64,000 nt of DNA from Sphingomonas nostoxanthinifaciens (GCF_019930585.1 NZ_CP082839.1:620001-684000); one strand, 5' to 3'; counted from the stretch's first letter, positions 54,071 to 63,528 are shown. Notes: generated by a model from the sequence alone, not told the origin. A program made the numbers and translations.

Positions 54071-54631
54071 TCAGCCGCCCAGCTTGCCGAACTGCGCCTC
54101 GAACGCCTCGCGGTCGCCCTTGGTAAGCAGGCTCGCCTGTTCGACCCAGCGATCGCGCGTGATGCGGCCCTTGAACGCGCCCATCTGCGCGTCGATGCGC
54201 GCGATGTCGGCGTCGCTCCACGCCGCCATCTGGTCGAAGCGCGTGACGCCCAGCTCGGCCAGCCGCGCCGCCGCCTTGGGGCCGAGCCCCTTGAGCAGGG
54301 TGAGCTGATCGCCACCCGAGGCGGGGGCGGGGGCGGGGGCAGGTGCGAGCGCCGGTGCAGGGGCCGGCATCGGCGTCATCGGCGTCTCGACCGCGACGAA
54401 GGCGCTCGTCGGCTCGGCATCGAACGCCGCCATGATCTCGGGATCGGCGATCAGCGGATCGGGCGCACGCTCCTCGGGCAGCGCGCTGCGCGGCCGGGCG
54501 GACGGGGGCGGCGGGGCGGCGACGTCGCTCAGCCGTACCGCCTGCTTGCGGCTCCGCAGCAGGATGACGAACAGCACGAGCGCGAGCAGGACCGCCGCGC
54601 CGACGATCAGCAATATGTGGTTCTGGTCCAT
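54071..54631 (-). CDS. Membrane-anchored helix-hairpin-helix protein, NuoE-like C-terminal domain
   Basis: A 186-residue protein: N-terminal membrane helix (ILLIVGAAVLLALVLFVILL), a Pro/Ala-rich, low-complexity linker (about 35-107) and a C-terminal helix-hairpin-helix domain (DQLTLLKGLGPKAAARLAEL, then FDQMAAW, FKGRITRDRWVEQA). That domain resembles extensions of the alphaproteobacterial complex I subunit NuoE and DUF4332-like proteins. Function unknown. It lies 17 bp downstream of purD, in the same direction. Confidence 0.75.
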   Translation of the reverse strand: MDQNHILLIVGAAVLLALVLFVILLRSRKQAVRLSDVAAPPPPSARPRSALPEERAPDPLIADPEIMAAFDAEPTSAFVAVETPMTPMPAPAPALAPAPAPAPASGGDQLTLLKGLGPKAAARLAELGVTRFDQMAAWSDADIARIDAQMGAFKGRITRDRWVEQASLLTKGDREAFEAQFGKLGG

Positions 54632-54648
54632 CTTCGTCTCTCCGATCG

Positions 54649-55914
54649 TTAGCGGCCGCCCTCGCGCTCCACTTCGCGCCAGCCGATGTCGCGGCGGCAG
54701 AAGCCGGTGGGGAAGTCGATCGCGTCCACCCCGCGATAGGCCGCTTCGCGTGCCGCCGTCACGCTGTCCCCGGTTGCGGTGACCGCCAGCACGCGGCCGC
54801 CATTGGCGACGAGCCGGCCGTCGGCCAGCGCGGTGCCCGCCTGGAACACGCGCGCGCCGGTCGCCTCCGCCGCCGCAATACCGTCGATCGCGCCGCCTTT
54901 GGCGGGCGTGCCCGGATAACCGTCGGCGGCCATCACGACCGTCAGCGCCGCTTTGTCGTCGAAGCGCGCCGCCGCGTCGCCCAGCCGCCCCTCTGCGACC
55001 GCGAGCAGGACAGGGAGCAGATCGCCGTCCAGCCGCATCATCAGCACCTGCGCCTCGGGATCGCCGAAGCGGCAATTATATTCGATCAGCTGGGGGCCCT
55101 CGGCGGTCAGCATCAGCCCGGCGAAGAGCACGCCCGAATAAGGCGTGCCGTCCGCGGCCAGCGCATCGACCGTCGGCCGGATGATCTCCGCCATCACGCG
55201 CTCGGCGATGGCGGGCGTGACGATCGAGGCGGGGCTGTAGGCACCCATGCCGCCGGTATTCGGGCCGACATCGCCGTCGCCGACGCGCTTGTGATCCTGC
55301 GCGGTACCGAATGCGATCGCGCTGCGCCCGTCGGCGAGCGCGAAGAAGCTCGCTTCCTCGCCTACCAGGAACTGTTCGATCACAACCTCGGCGCCGGGCT
55401 GCGCCAGCATGTCGGTGAGCGCGGCCTCGGCCTGGTCGGTCGTCTCGGCGACGACCACGCCCTTGCCGGCGGCGAGCCCGTCGGCCTTCACCACCACCGG
55501 CAGGCCGTAGCGCGGCAGCGCGGCGCGCGCCGCGGCAAGATCGGTGAAGCGCTGATAGGCGGCGGTCGGGATGCCGGTGCGCGCGCACAGATCCTTGGTG
55601 AAGCCCTTCGAACCCTCCAGCCGCGCGGCGGCGGCGGTGGGGCCGAACACCAGCACGCCGTCGGCGATCAGCTGGTCGGCGAGGCCTGCCACGAGCGGCG
55701 CCTCCGGCCCGACCACCACCAGCCCGACATTCTCGTCGCGCGCGAAGGCGACGATCGCCTCGACGTGGTTCGGATCGAGATCGACGCATTCGGCGACCGC
55801 GGCCATTCCCGGATTGCCCGGGGCGGCGTAGAGCTGCGTCAGTCGCGGCGATTGCGCGAGCTTCCACGCAAGCGCATGCTCGCGCCCACCCGAACCGATG
55901 AGCAATACCTTCAT
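54649..55914 (-). CDS. purD: Phosphoribosylamine-glycine ligase
   Basis: Second step of purine synthesis, making GAR from phosphoribosylamine, glycine and ATP. The 421-residue ATP-grasp enzyme has [82 protein letters not shown] and [17 protein letters not shown]. Its ATG shares the CATG tetranucleotide with the divergent xseA start, leaving no intergenic DNA. Confidence 0.97.
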   Translation of the reverse strand: MKVLLIGSGGREHALAWKLAQSPRLTQLYAAPGNPGMAAVAECVDLDPNHVEAIVAFARDENVGLVVVGPEAPLVAGLADQLIADGVLVFGPTAAAARLEGSKGFTKDLCARTGIPTAAYQRFTDLAAARAALPRYGLPVVVKADGLAAGKGVVVAETTDQAEAALTDMLAQPGAEVVIEQFLVGEEASFFALADGRSAIAFGTAQDHKRVGDGDVGPNTGGMGAYSPASIVTPAIAERVMAEIIRPTVDALAADGTPYSGVLFAGLMLTAEGPQLIEYNCRFGDPEAQVLMMRLDGDLLPVLLAVAEGRLGDAAARFDDKAALTVVMAADGYPGTPAKGGAIDGIAAAEATGARVFQAGTALADGRLVANGGRVLAVTATGDSVTAAREAAYRGVDAIDFPTGFCRRDIGWREVEREGGR

Positions 55915-57328
55915 GGCTTCGACATATCTCCCGGAAGACGGCCGGCTGTTAGCGGAGGATGTCGCCGGCGACAATTCGCCCGCACTATCAGTGTCGGAGC
56001 TGTCGGGCGCGCTCAAGCGCTCGGTCGAGGATGCATTTTCGCACGTGCGCGTGCGCGGCGAGATTTCGGGGTTCAAGCGCGTCGGCTCGGGCCACTCCTA
56101 CCTCACGCTCAAGGATGATCGCGCCTGCCTCGACGCGGTGATCTGGAAGGGCACGCCGGTCGCGTTCCGGCCGGAGGATGGCGCCGAGGTGATCGCCACC
56201 GGCCGACTGACCACCTATCCCGGCCGCTCGCGCTACCAGATCGTGATCGAGCGGCTGGAGCTGGCGGGGCAGGGCGCGCTGATGGCGTTGCTCGACCAGC
56301 GCCGCCGCGCTCTGGCTTCCGAGGGATTGTTCGCGGAGGAGCGCAAGCGGCCGTTGCCGTTCCTGCCGGCGCGGATCGGCGTCGTCACCTCGCCCACCGG
56401 CGCGGTCATCCGCGACATCCTCCACCGGCTGGAGGATCGCTGCCCGACCCACGTCATCGTCTGGCCGGTCGCGGTGCAGGGTGAGGGCGCGGCGGCGCAG
56501 GTGGCGGCGGCGGTGACGGGCTTTGCGGCGTTGCCGACCCCGCCCGACCTCATCATCGTCGCGCGCGGCGGCGGCTCGATCGAGGATCTGTGGGCGTTCA
56601 ACGAGGATGTGGTGGTGCGCGCGGTGGCGGGCTCGCCGATCCCGGTGATCTCCGCGGTTGGCCACGAGACCGACGTCACGTTGTGCGATTTCGCCGCCGA
56701 CCGGCGCGCGCCGACGCCGACCGCCGCCGCCGAGATGGCGGTGCCGGTCCGCGCCGAGCTGCTGATGCAGGTGCGCACCCTCGGCGCGCGGACGGCGCGC
56801 TGTGTCAATCGCTATCGCGAGCATGCCGCCGAGCGGCTGGCGGCGGTCGCGCGCCATCTGCCGAGCCCCGATCGGTTGCTCGGGCCGCAGCGCCAGCGGC
56901 TGGACGACCTGTCCGACCGGCTGCCGCGCGCGCTGTCGCGCTCGCTCGCGGTCGCGCGCGGCGAGTTGGCGCAGGCGGCGGGCGCGATGCGGCCGGCTTT
57001 GCTGCAGGCGAAGGTGACGCGCGGGCGCGAGCGGCTGGCGGCGGTGCGGCTCCGCCCCGCTCTGGTGACGGTGCGGATCGACGATGCACGCGACCGGCTG
57101 GGGCGGCTGTGGCGGCTGGCCGAGCAGCTCCACCCCGATCGGCCGCTCGCGCGCGGCTATGCGCGGGTGGAGACGCGCGCCGGTCGTACCGTCGCCAGCG
57201 CCACCGCCGCGCGCACCGCCGGCGCGGTGACGTTGGTCTTCGCCGATGGATCCGTTGCGGCACGGGTTGAGGCGACGGGCCGCCCGGCTTATGACAAAAC
57301 GAAGCCCGAGCAGCCGAGCCTGCTCTGA
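55913..57328 (+). CDS. xseA: Exodeoxyribonuclease VII large subunit
   Basis: Catalytic subunit of ExoVII, which degrades single-stranded DNA. The 471-residue protein has an N-terminal OB-fold ([39 protein letters not shown]), the core [37 protein letters not shown] and [20 protein letters not shown], a coiled coil, and a C-terminal [12 protein letters not shown] segment. The start at 55913 overlaps the purD start on the other strand; ATG 55898 or a later codon are possible. Confidence 0.93.
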   Translation: MASTYLPEDGRLLAEDVAGDNSPALSVSELSGALKRSVEDAFSHVRVRGEISGFKRVGSGHSYLTLKDDRACLDAVIWKGTPVAFRPEDGAEVIATGRLTTYPGRSRYQIVIERLELAGQGALMALLDQRRRALASEGLFAEERKRPLPFLPARIGVVTSPTGAVIRDILHRLEDRCPTHVIVWPVAVQGEGAAAQVAAAVTGFAALPTPPDLIIVARGGGSIEDLWAFNEDVVVRAVAGSPIPVISAVGHETDVTLCDFAADRRAPTPTAAAEMAVPVRAELLMQVRTLGARTARCVNRYREHAAERLAAVARHLPSPDRLLGPQRQRLDDLSDRLPRALSRSLAVARGELAQAAGAMRPALLQAKVTRGRERLAAVRLRPALVTVRIDDARDRLGRLWRLAEQLHPDRPLARGYARVETRAGRTVASATAARTAGAVTLVFADGSVAARVEATGRPAYDKTKPEQPSLL

Positions 57329-57353
57329 ATATGACGAAAAGGCTGCTTCACCG

Positions 57354-57551
57354 ATGCTGATGGCACAGGGCAAACCCGCCCGCCTCCATTTCATGGCCAA
57401 CGCCTTCCGCGTGCTGTCGCCCGGCGACCATGTCGTCTGCGGCATGTCGGGCGAGCGCATTCCGCTCGAGGATTTGCGTTACTGGTCGGTCGCGCGGCAG
57501 GAGGCCTATTCCAGCGCCGCTCTGTCGACCGAGGCGGAGCGCAAGGGTTGA
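57354..57551 (+). CDS. DUF2093 family protein
   Basis: A 65-residue cytoplasmic protein matching the short DUF2093 family of Alphaproteobacteria: PARLHFMANAFRVLSPGDHV, then CGMSGERIPLEDLRYWSVARQEAY. It lies 25 bp after xseA, as is usual, and its stop overlaps the TTG start of the peptidase gene. Function unknown. Confidence 0.85.
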   Translation: MLMAQGKPARLHFMANAFRVLSPGDHVVCGMSGERIPLEDLRYWSVARQEAYSSAALSTEAERKG

Positions 57552-58486
57552 AGCCACTCCGTTCGGTGGCATTGCTGCTGCTCGCCACCGCCTGCGTCGC
57601 CCCGACGCGGCGTGCCGTGCCGCCTGGGCCGCCGACCCCGCCGCCGGCGCCCGGCCAGCCGATCGCGCCGCCGCCGTCGACAATGGTGGGCATGGCGATG
57701 TTCGGGCTGCAGGGCACGCCCGGCCAGGGCGCGCTGCTGACGGGCCTCGCGCCGCAGGGCACCGCCTTGCTGCTGCTCGACGGCCAGCCGGTGCGCGTCG
57801 CCGCCGACGGCCGCTTCCTCATCGGCTTTGGTCGCGATGCCGCGCCGTCCGCTCTGCTGGAGGCGCGGATGCAGGACGGGCGTCTGCTGCGGCTACCGTT
57901 GACGGTCGCGCCGCGCGCGTGGGACATCTCGACGATCGACACATTGTTCGGCGGCGGCACGCCCAGCGCGGCGTTCGAGCGGCTGCGCGCGCCCGAGCTC
58001 GCACAGATCGCCGCGGCCAAGGCGGCGAATGCCGACAGCGACGGCTGGCGCCAGCATTTCGCGTGGCCAGCCTACGGGCGGATCAGCACTTTGTTCGGCT
58101 CGCAACGCATCTACAAGGGCGGGGTGCGCGGCCAATATCATGGCGGGCTCGACATCGCCCGCTATCCCGACGCGCCGAGCATCGCCGGCACGCCTGCGCG
58201 CGCACCCGCCGATGGCGTGGTGGTGCTGGCGACCGATCATGCCTTCACGCTGGAGGGCAATCTGGTGATGATCGATCACGGCTTCGGCCTCATCAGCGCG
58301 CTGATGCACCTGTCGGCGATCGAGGTGCACAATGGCGATCATGTGCGGCAGGGGCAGGAGATCGGGTTGATCGGCGCGACCGGCCGCGCGACCGGGCCGC
58401 ACCTCCATTGGGGCATGACGTGGAAGGATCAGCGCATCGATCCGCTGCTGCTCGCCGGCCCGATGCCCGCCGCAGCGCCGCGCTGA
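57548..58486 (+). CDS. M23-family metallopeptidase lipoprotein
   Basis: A 312-residue envelope peptidase. A lipoprotein signal (VALLLLATAC, Cys at 16) and Pro-rich linker precede an N-terminal beta domain (about 45-110) and a C-terminal LytM/M23 domain with zinc-ligand motifs YHGGLDIA, ALMHLS and HLHWGMTW. The domain appears complete and could cleave peptidoglycan cross-links; some relatives only activate amidases. The TTG start overlaps the DUF2093 stop (TTGA). Confidence 0.88.
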   Translation: MKPLRSVALLLLATACVAPTRRAVPPGPPTPPPAPGQPIAPPPSTMVGMAMFGLQGTPGQGALLTGLAPQGTALLLLDGQPVRVAADGRFLIGFGRDAAPSALLEARMQDGRLLRLPLTVAPRAWDISTIDTLFGGGTPSAAFERLRAPELAQIAAAKAANADSDGWRQHFAWPAYGRISTLFGSQRIYKGGVRGQYHGGLDIARYPDAPSIAGTPARAPADGVVVLATDHAFTLEGNLVMIDHGFGLISALMHLSAIEVHNGDHVRQGQEIGLIGATGRATGPHLHWGMTWKDQRIDPLLLAGPMPAAAPR

Positions 58487-58488
58487 CG

Positions 58489-59193
58489 ATGTTCGCGCTG
58501 GCGCCGACGATCGATCGCGTCGCGCTGCGCCGGCGCTTCGCCGAGACCGGCCACGTTCGCATCCAGCCGTTCCTCGCCGAGCCGGTCGCCGCGGCGATCG
58601 TGGCCGAGCTGCGCGGGCGCGAGGATTGGCGCCAGATTCTCAACAGCGGCGCCAAGATCTTCGAGCTCGATCGTGCCGCGCGCGCTTCGATGCCTGCCGA
58701 ACAGGCCGCCGCGCTGGAGCAGGCGGTGATGAACGGCGCGCGCGACGGCTTCCAGCATCGCTACGAGGCGATCCGCTTTGCCGATGGCGACGGCGATGGC
58801 GGCGAGGGGCTGGCGGCGTGGCCGCACTGGCTGTCGGGTGGACCCGTGCGCGATCTGCTGCGCGACATCACCGGCCATCACGACATCGCCTTCGCCGACG
58901 GGCAGGCGACCGCCTACGCGCCCGGCGACTTCCTCACCGCGCACGACGACGCCGTGGCGGGCAAGCATCGGCGCGCCGCCTACGTGCTGGGGCTCACCGC
59001 CGAATGGCGGGTCGACTGGGGCGGGCTGCTCTTGTTCCACCGCGACGGTGGCGCGATCGAGGGCATGGCGCCGGGCTTCAACTGCCTCGACCTCTTTGAC
59101 GTGCCGCAGGTGCACAGCGTATCTCTGGTTTCGCCGGCCGCCGCCTATCGGCGCTACGCGATCACCGGCTGGCTGCGCACGGCGCGCGACTGA
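58489..59193 (+). CDS. 2-Oxoglutarate/Fe(II) oxygenase, prolyl-hydroxylase-like
   Basis: A 234-residue double-stranded-beta-helix oxygenase of the Ofd1/Tpa1-like prolyl hydroxylase group. Iron ligands are H-x-D in FLTAHDD and the distal His in VPQVHSVSLV; the 2-oxoglutarate Arg lies in YRRYAITGWLR. A substrate-side insert contains ADGDGDGGEGL. It starts 2 bp after the M23 gene and precedes an AspH-type hydroxylase by 11 bp. Substrate unknown; protein hydroxylation is the family expectation. Confidence 0.87.
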   Translation: MFALAPTIDRVALRRRFAETGHVRIQPFLAEPVAAAIVAELRGREDWRQILNSGAKIFELDRAARASMPAEQAAALEQAVMNGARDGFQHRYEAIRFADGDGDGGEGLAAWPHWLSGGPVRDLLRDITGHHDIAFADGQATAYAPGDFLTAHDDAVAGKHRRAAYVLGLTAEWRVDWGGLLLFHRDGGAIEGMAPGFNCLDLFDVPQVHSVSLVSPAAAYRRYAITGWLRTARD

Positions 59194-59204
59194 ACGGGCG
59201 GGGC

Positions 59205-60440
59205 ATGGCGACGAACGCGGCGAAGGCGGAGATTGCGGGCGCGATGGCAGCGTTCCGGCAGGGGGCTGCCGCCGACGCGCGCGCGCGGCTCGAGCGGCTG
59301 GTGGCGCAGAGCCCGCGCGACCCGCACGCGCTCCACGCGCTCGCCCAGCTCGATCTCGCGCAGGGCCGCCCCGGTGCGGCGGTGACGTTGCTGGCGCGGG
59401 CCGCCGAGGCTGATCCGGCGGCGCCGCCTTTGTGGCTGGCGCTGGCGCGCGCGCAGCTGGCGGCGGGCGCGGGGCCGGCGGCGGAGATTGCCAGCCTCGA
59501 TCGCGCGATCGCGCTCGATCCCTATCTGCTGCCCGCTCTGCTGCACAAGGCGCAGGCCGAGGAGCGGCGCGGCGCGCGTGCGGCGGCGGTGCGGCTCTAT
59601 CGCGCGCTTGCCCGGACGACGCCGAGCGAGGAGGGCCTGCCGCCCGAGCTGCGCGCCGCGCTGGCGCATGGCCGCGCGCTGATCGCGGAAGACGATGCCG
59701 CGCGCGGGGCTGTGCTCGACGGCGCCGTCGCCGCGATCGACGTGCCGTCGCGCGCGCGTGCCTATGTCGATGCGATCGCGGGGCGACGACGCATCTATTG
59801 GCCCGAGCCGACCGGCGAGCTGTTTCCGTTCCTGCCGGCCTGCGAATATTTCGATCGCGCGCTGTTCCCGTGGTTCGCGGAGCTGGAGGCGGCGACGTCC
59901 GCGATCCGCGCCGAATTTCTCGCGCTCAAGGCGGGCGACCGGCGCTTCGACCCCTACGTCCAGTTCGCGCCGGGCGTGCCGGTCAACCAGTGGGCGGCGC
60001 TCAACCACTCGGCCGATTGGGGCGCCTTCTTCCTGTGGAAGGATGGCGCGCGGCTCGACGCCAATTGCGACCTGTGCCCGCAGACGGCGGCGGTGATGGA
60101 GCGGCTGCCGCTGATCGACATATCCGGGCGCGGGCCGACCGTGATGTTCTCGCTGCTGGAGCCGCACACGCGCATTCCGGCGCACACCGGCACCACCAAC
60201 GTCCGCACCACCGTCCACCTGCCTCTGGTGGTACCGCCCGGCTGCGGCTTCCGCGTCGGCGGCGAGACGCGCGAATGGCAGGAGGGCGTCGCGTGGGGCT
60301 TCGACGACACGATCGAGCATGAGGCGTGGAACGACAGCGCCGCGCCGCGCGCCATCCTGATCATCGATGCGTGGAACCCCTATCTGACCGACGCCGAGAA
60401 GGTGGTGATCCGCGCGACGACGGCGGCGCTGGCGGGCTGA
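59205..60440 (+). CDS. TPR and aspartyl/asparaginyl beta-hydroxylase domain protein
   Basis: A 411-residue protein with N-terminal TPR-like helical repeats (about 5-165, LAQLDLAQGRPGAAVTLLAR; LYRALARTTPSEEGLP) and a C-terminal AspH domain (about 225-400). The latter shows FSLLEPHTRIPAHTGTTNVR, TVHLPLVVPPGCGFRVG, WAFDD-like GWGFDDTIEHEAWND (here AWGFDDTIEHEAWND) and the two His ligands without the Asp, as in mammalian AspH. TPR-AspH fusion suggests a protein substrate. Cytoplasmic, since no signal is seen. Confidence 0.9.
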   Translation: MATNAAKAEIAGAMAAFRQGAAADARARLERLVAQSPRDPHALHALAQLDLAQGRPGAAVTLLARAAEADPAAPPLWLALARAQLAAGAGPAAEIASLDRAIALDPYLLPALLHKAQAEERRGARAAAVRLYRALARTTPSEEGLPPELRAALAHGRALIAEDDAARGAVLDGAVAAIDVPSRARAYVDAIAGRRRIYWPEPTGELFPFLPACEYFDRALFPWFAELEAATSAIRAEFLALKAGDRRFDPYVQFAPGVPVNQWAALNHSADWGAFFLWKDGARLDANCDLCPQTAAVMERLPLIDISGRGPTVMFSLLEPHTRIPAHTGTTNVRTTVHLPLVVPPGCGFRVGGETREWQEGVAWGFDDTIEHEAWNDSAAPRAILIIDAWNPYLTDAEKVVIRATTAALAG

Positions 60441-60559
60441 CCCACGCGGCGTGCTTGTCGTGCCGGTGGGACGCCGCCGGCGGTCAAGGCCCGCAAGGCG
60501 CAACCCTCGGCCATCCTCGCGCATTCCCTCTCCGACCGTGCAAAGCGGCCGCGAAAGGT

Positions 60560-60907
60560 ATGATCGTGAACAAGAAACTTATCCTGGGGATCGGCGCTGC
60601 GCTGTCCCTGTCGGGCTGCGTCGGCGATTATTATGGGCCGGGTCCGGGGCCGGGCGGCCCGATCGGCTACGATGCTTATTATGACGGCGGCTATGGCGCC
60701 TTCTACGACGGCTATTGGGGCCCCGGCGACAGCTTCTATTATTCGCGCGGGCCGGGCCATCGCTACGTACGCGATCGCGGCGGCCACTTCTTCCACGATC
60801 GGCCCGCAGGCCGACCGGGCAATTTCCAGCCGGTCCATGGTCCCGGCAATTTCCGCGGCGGCCCCGGCTTCCACGGGCATGGCGGTGGCGGCGGCCATCA
60901 CCACTAG
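60560..60907 (+). CDS. Small Gly/Tyr/His-rich lipoprotein
   Basis: A 115-residue protein with a short lipoprotein signal (KKLILGIGAALSLSGC, Cys20). The mature part is low complexity: Tyr/Gly/Asp repeats (YYDGGYGAFYDGYWGPGD), then RYVRDRGGHFFHDRP and a Gly/His tail ending HGGGGGHHH that could bind metal. GAAAGG precedes the ATG. Similar short YxG-rich lipoproteins occur in sphingomonads; function unknown. Confidence 0.7.
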   Translation: MIVNKKLILGIGAALSLSGCVGDYYGPGPGPGGPIGYDAYYDGGYGAFYDGYWGPGDSFYYSRGPGHRYVRDRGGHFFHDRPAGRPGNFQPVHGPGNFRGGPGFHGHGGGGGHHH

Positions 60908-60916
60908 GGCCTGATC

Positions 60917-60951
60917 GTCAACGCGGGGGCGCCGCGCGCCTCCGCGTTGAC
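60917..60951. terminator. Hairpin between convergent genes, possible bidirectional terminator
   Basis: GTCAACGCGG (60917-60926) pairs with CCGCGTTGAC (60942-60951), a perfect 10-bp stem with a GC-rich loop. No T-run on either side, so it may act as a transcript end protector rather than an intrinsic terminator. Confidence 0.4.
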
Positions 60952-60999
60952 GTCAATCCGGCTCCGATCGAGCGGCCGATGGCCGCTGACCGTTACGGA

Positions 61000-62049
61000 T
61001 CAGGCGAAGAGCTTGCCCCAGGCGCGCTTCGCACGATCCTTCCAGTGGCCGCGATGATAGGCGTCGGACGCCAGCAGCGGCATCACGCTGCCCGCCTCGG
61101 CGAACACCATCTGCTCGATGCCGGTGTTGACCTTGCCCCACGATGCGGCCTCCTGCAGCGTCGAGGACGAGCAGGCGCCGTCGCGCACGTCCGCCACAGT
61201 GATCTGCACCGCATATTTGTGGACCTGCACGTCGTCGTGGCCGAGGATCTCGGCGCACACGACCGTGTCCTGGATGAAGTTCTTCGGCACGCCGCCGCCG
61301 ATCATCAGCAGGCCGGTGGTGCCCGCCTTGATCTTGATGTCGGTCAGCTCGCGGAAGTCGGCGATCGCGTCGAGCACCATGTAGGGCTTGCCCTCCTTGG
61401 CGCGATCGACCTGGTGCTTGACCAGCCCGAAGCCGGCCGAGCTGTCGACGAACGCCGGGCAGAAGATCGGCACGTCATGCTCGTAGGCGAGCTTGACGAG
61501 GCTGCTCTCCTTCTTGCCGTGCTCGACCAGATACTTGCCCATCTCACGGATGAAGGCGCGGCTGGAATAGGGCTTGGGCTCGAGCGAGTTGGCGATCGCG
61601 TAGATCGTGTGGTCGCAATCCTGCAGCTGCTCTTCGTCGATATAGGTATCGTAGATCCGGTCGATCAGCAGCGAGCGCAGCGTATCGTCATCGGGCACGT
61701 CGAGCGCCTGATAATGCTTGTGGCCGAGGCCCTCGAAGAAATCCATGTCGACGATCGACGCGCCGGTGGCGACGATGCCGTCGACCATGTTGTTGCGCAG
61801 CAGCTCGGCATAGAGGTCCATGCAGCCGCCGGCCGAGGTCGAGCCGGCGATGACGAGGAAGATCGTGCAATCGGGATCGGCCAGCATCTGGTTGTAGATG
61901 CTGGTCGCGCGGCCGAGGTCGCGGCTGGTGAAGCTCATCTTCGCCATCGCGTCGACGATCGGGCGCGCGTCGAAGGTGGTGATGTCGATATGCTCGACGG
62001 TGGTGGAGAGCAGCTCGGCCTTCCGGGTGTCGTTGGTCGGGGTGTTCAT
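61000..62049 (-). CDS. Deoxyhypusine-synthase-family enzyme, probable homospermidine synthesis
   Basis: A 349-residue NAD-dependent aminobutyl transferase of the DHS fold. The nucleotide-binding IAGSTSAGG, GIVATGASIVDMDF, and PAFVDSSAGFGLVK are present. The imine-forming lysine is retained as Lys306 in LQEAASWGKVN, with the preceding Glu and Trp. The spermidine-binding His of true DHS, which follows GGGVxK, is Asn257 here (GGGVPKNFIQ). Bacteria have no eIF5A to modify, so with ornithine decarboxylase next door the likely product is sym-homospermidine from putrescine; this is inference. It lies 113 bp after the decarboxylase on the same strand, behind a hairpin. Confidence 0.85.
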   Translation of the reverse strand: MNTPTNDTRKAELLSTTVEHIDITTFDARPIVDAMAKMSFTSRDLGRATSIYNQMLADPDCTIFLVIAGSTSAGGCMDLYAELLRNNMVDGIVATGASIVDMDFFEGLGHKHYQALDVPDDDTLRSLLIDRIYDTYIDEEQLQDCDHTIYAIANSLEPKPYSSRAFIREMGKYLVEHGKKESSLVKLAYEHDVPIFCPAFVDSSAGFGLVKHQVDRAKEGKPYMVLDAIADFRELTDIKIKAGTTGLLMIGGGVPKNFIQDTVVCAEILGHDDVQVHKYAVQITVADVRDGACSSSTLQEAASWGKVNTGIEQMVFAEAGSVMPLLASDAYHRGHWKDRAKRAWGKLFA

Positions 62050-62112
62050 GGAGGTGCGCTCCTTGCGGTGAGACCGCCGTCGTCGTTTGCGGGGACGCGG
62101 AAACCCGAAAAG

Positions 62113-62138
62113 CGGCGGGGCGACACGCCGCCCCGCCG
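62113..62138 (-). terminator. GC-rich hairpin between the polyamine genes
   Basis: CGGCGGGGCG (62113-62122) pairs with CGCCCCGCCG (62129-62138); on the minus strand CTTTTC follows. It could partly terminate decarboxylase transcripts before the DHS-like gene. Confidence 0.5.
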
Positions 62139-62162
62139 AAAACCTTCAATTATACCGCTGCG

Positions 62163-63407
62163 TTACAGCTTGAAGACGTTGGCCGTCCGCGTATCGAGCG
62201 CTTCGCCCGCCTCGACGTAGAGGCTCGCCATCGGCTCGTCGGCGGCGATCATCGTCGCGCCATTGGTGAAGCCGTTGAACGCGGTGCGCATGGCCGAGCC
62301 ATAAGCGCCGAGCATGCCGATCTCGATATAGTCGCCCGGCCCGATATCGGCCGGCAGCAGGAACGGGCCCGCCATGTGATCCATATCGTCGCAGGTCGGC
62401 CCGTAGAAGCTGAACGGGATCGGCTTCGCATCCGAACCGCCCTCGCGGACCAACGTCACCGGGAAGCGCCAGCCGATATGCGCCGCATCGAACAGCGCGC
62501 CATAGGCGCCGTCGTTGATGTAGAGCTGGTCGCCGCGGCGACGCTCCACGCGCACCAGCACGCTGGAATATTCGGCGGAGAGCGCACGGCCCGGCTCGGC
62601 CCACAATTCGGCCGAATAGCTGACGGGCAGCGCCTCGAACGCATCGTGGATCGCGTCGAAATAGGCCTCCAGCGGCGCCGGAGTCATGCCCGGATAGACC
62701 GAGGGGAAGCCGCCGCCGACGTCGATCACGTCGACCGTGACCGCCGCCTCGACGATCGCCGCGCGGACGCGGGCGAGCGCCTGGACATAGGCCTGCGGGC
62801 TCATCGCCTGGCTGCCGACGTGGAAGCAGATGCCGAGCGCGTCCGCCGCCTGGCGGGCCGCGAACAGCAGCTCCTTGGTCTCGCCGGGCACCGCGCCGAA
62901 CTTCGCGGCGAGGCTGAGCTTGGCGTGATCGGAGGAGACGCGCAGCCGCACGCAGAGCGTGAGGTCGCTTGCCGCCGTGCCGTCCTCGGCCGCGGTCGCG
63001 CGGACGATCTTTTCAAGCTCTTCCATCGAGTCGAGCGAGAAGGTGCGCACCCCATAGGTGTGGTAAGCGGCGGTGATCGCCTCCTCGGCCTTCACCGGGT
63101 GCATGAAGCAGAGCGTCGCCCGCGGCAAAGTCTCGGCCACAAGCCGCACCTCGGCGATCGAGGCGACGTCATAGTGGGTGATCCCGCCTTCCCACAGCAC
63201 CCGCAGCAGATCGGGCGAGGGGTTCGCCTTCACCGCGTACAGCGAGCGACCCTGGAACTTCTCGACGAAGAACCGGGCAGCGCGATGCGCAGCGTGCGGA
63301 CGAACGAGCGTGACCGGCTGAACCGGGCGCTCCTTGGCGATATCGAGACCGGCGACGGTCTTGACGGGGGTGGCAGCTAGCCCCAGCGCGCTATGATGCT
63401 TGTGCAA
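62163..63407 (-). CDS. Ornithine decarboxylase, alanine-racemase fold
   Basis: A 414-residue PLP enzyme making putrescine from ornithine (lysine is a possible second substrate). PLP lysine Lys60 in SLYAVKANPSPDLL; VDVIDVGGGFPSVYPGM for the phosphate; WAEPGRALSAE; and the active-site FYGPTCDDMDHM with the catalytic Cys and Asp, then YGSAMRTAFNGF. The TTG at 63407 is favoured because GGAGG lies 9 bp upstream; a GTG at 63461 gives an 18-residue extension without a good ribosome-binding site. It is followed by the DHS-like gene and divergent from a threonine dehydratase. Confidence 0.92.
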   Translation of the reverse strand: MHKHHSALGLAATPVKTVAGLDIAKERPVQPVTLVRPHAAHRAARFFVEKFQGRSLYAVKANPSPDLLRVLWEGGITHYDVASIAEVRLVAETLPRATLCFMHPVKAEEAITAAYHTYGVRTFSLDSMEELEKIVRATAAEDGTAASDLTLCVRLRVSSDHAKLSLAAKFGAVPGETKELLFAARQAADALGICFHVGSQAMSPQAYVQALARVRAAIVEAAVTVDVIDVGGGFPSVYPGMTPAPLEAYFDAIHDAFEALPVSYSAELWAEPGRALSAEYSSVLVRVERRRGDQLYINDGAYGALFDAAHIGWRFPVTLVREGGSDAKPIPFSFYGPTCDDMDHMAGPFLLPADIGPGDYIEIGMLGAYGSAMRTAFNGFTNGATMIAADEPMASLYVEAGEALDTRTANVFKL

Positions 63408-63499
63408 ATCAAGGGACCTCCAATGCCGCAGGCAAGCCCACGGTCTACAGTTGATGTTCACTGCCTTGCGGTGGAAGTCCCATGGGGCAGCGGACGCGC

Positions 63500-63528
63500 T
63501 ACATAGGGAGGGGTGCCCCCCCTGTAAA
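63500..63528 (-). promoter_or_regulatory. Putative promoter of the ornithine decarboxylase gene
   Basis: On the minus strand TTTACA (63523-63528), a 17-bp spacer and TATGTA (63500-63505). It leaves a leader of about 85 nt before the TTG start. Confidence 0.45.
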
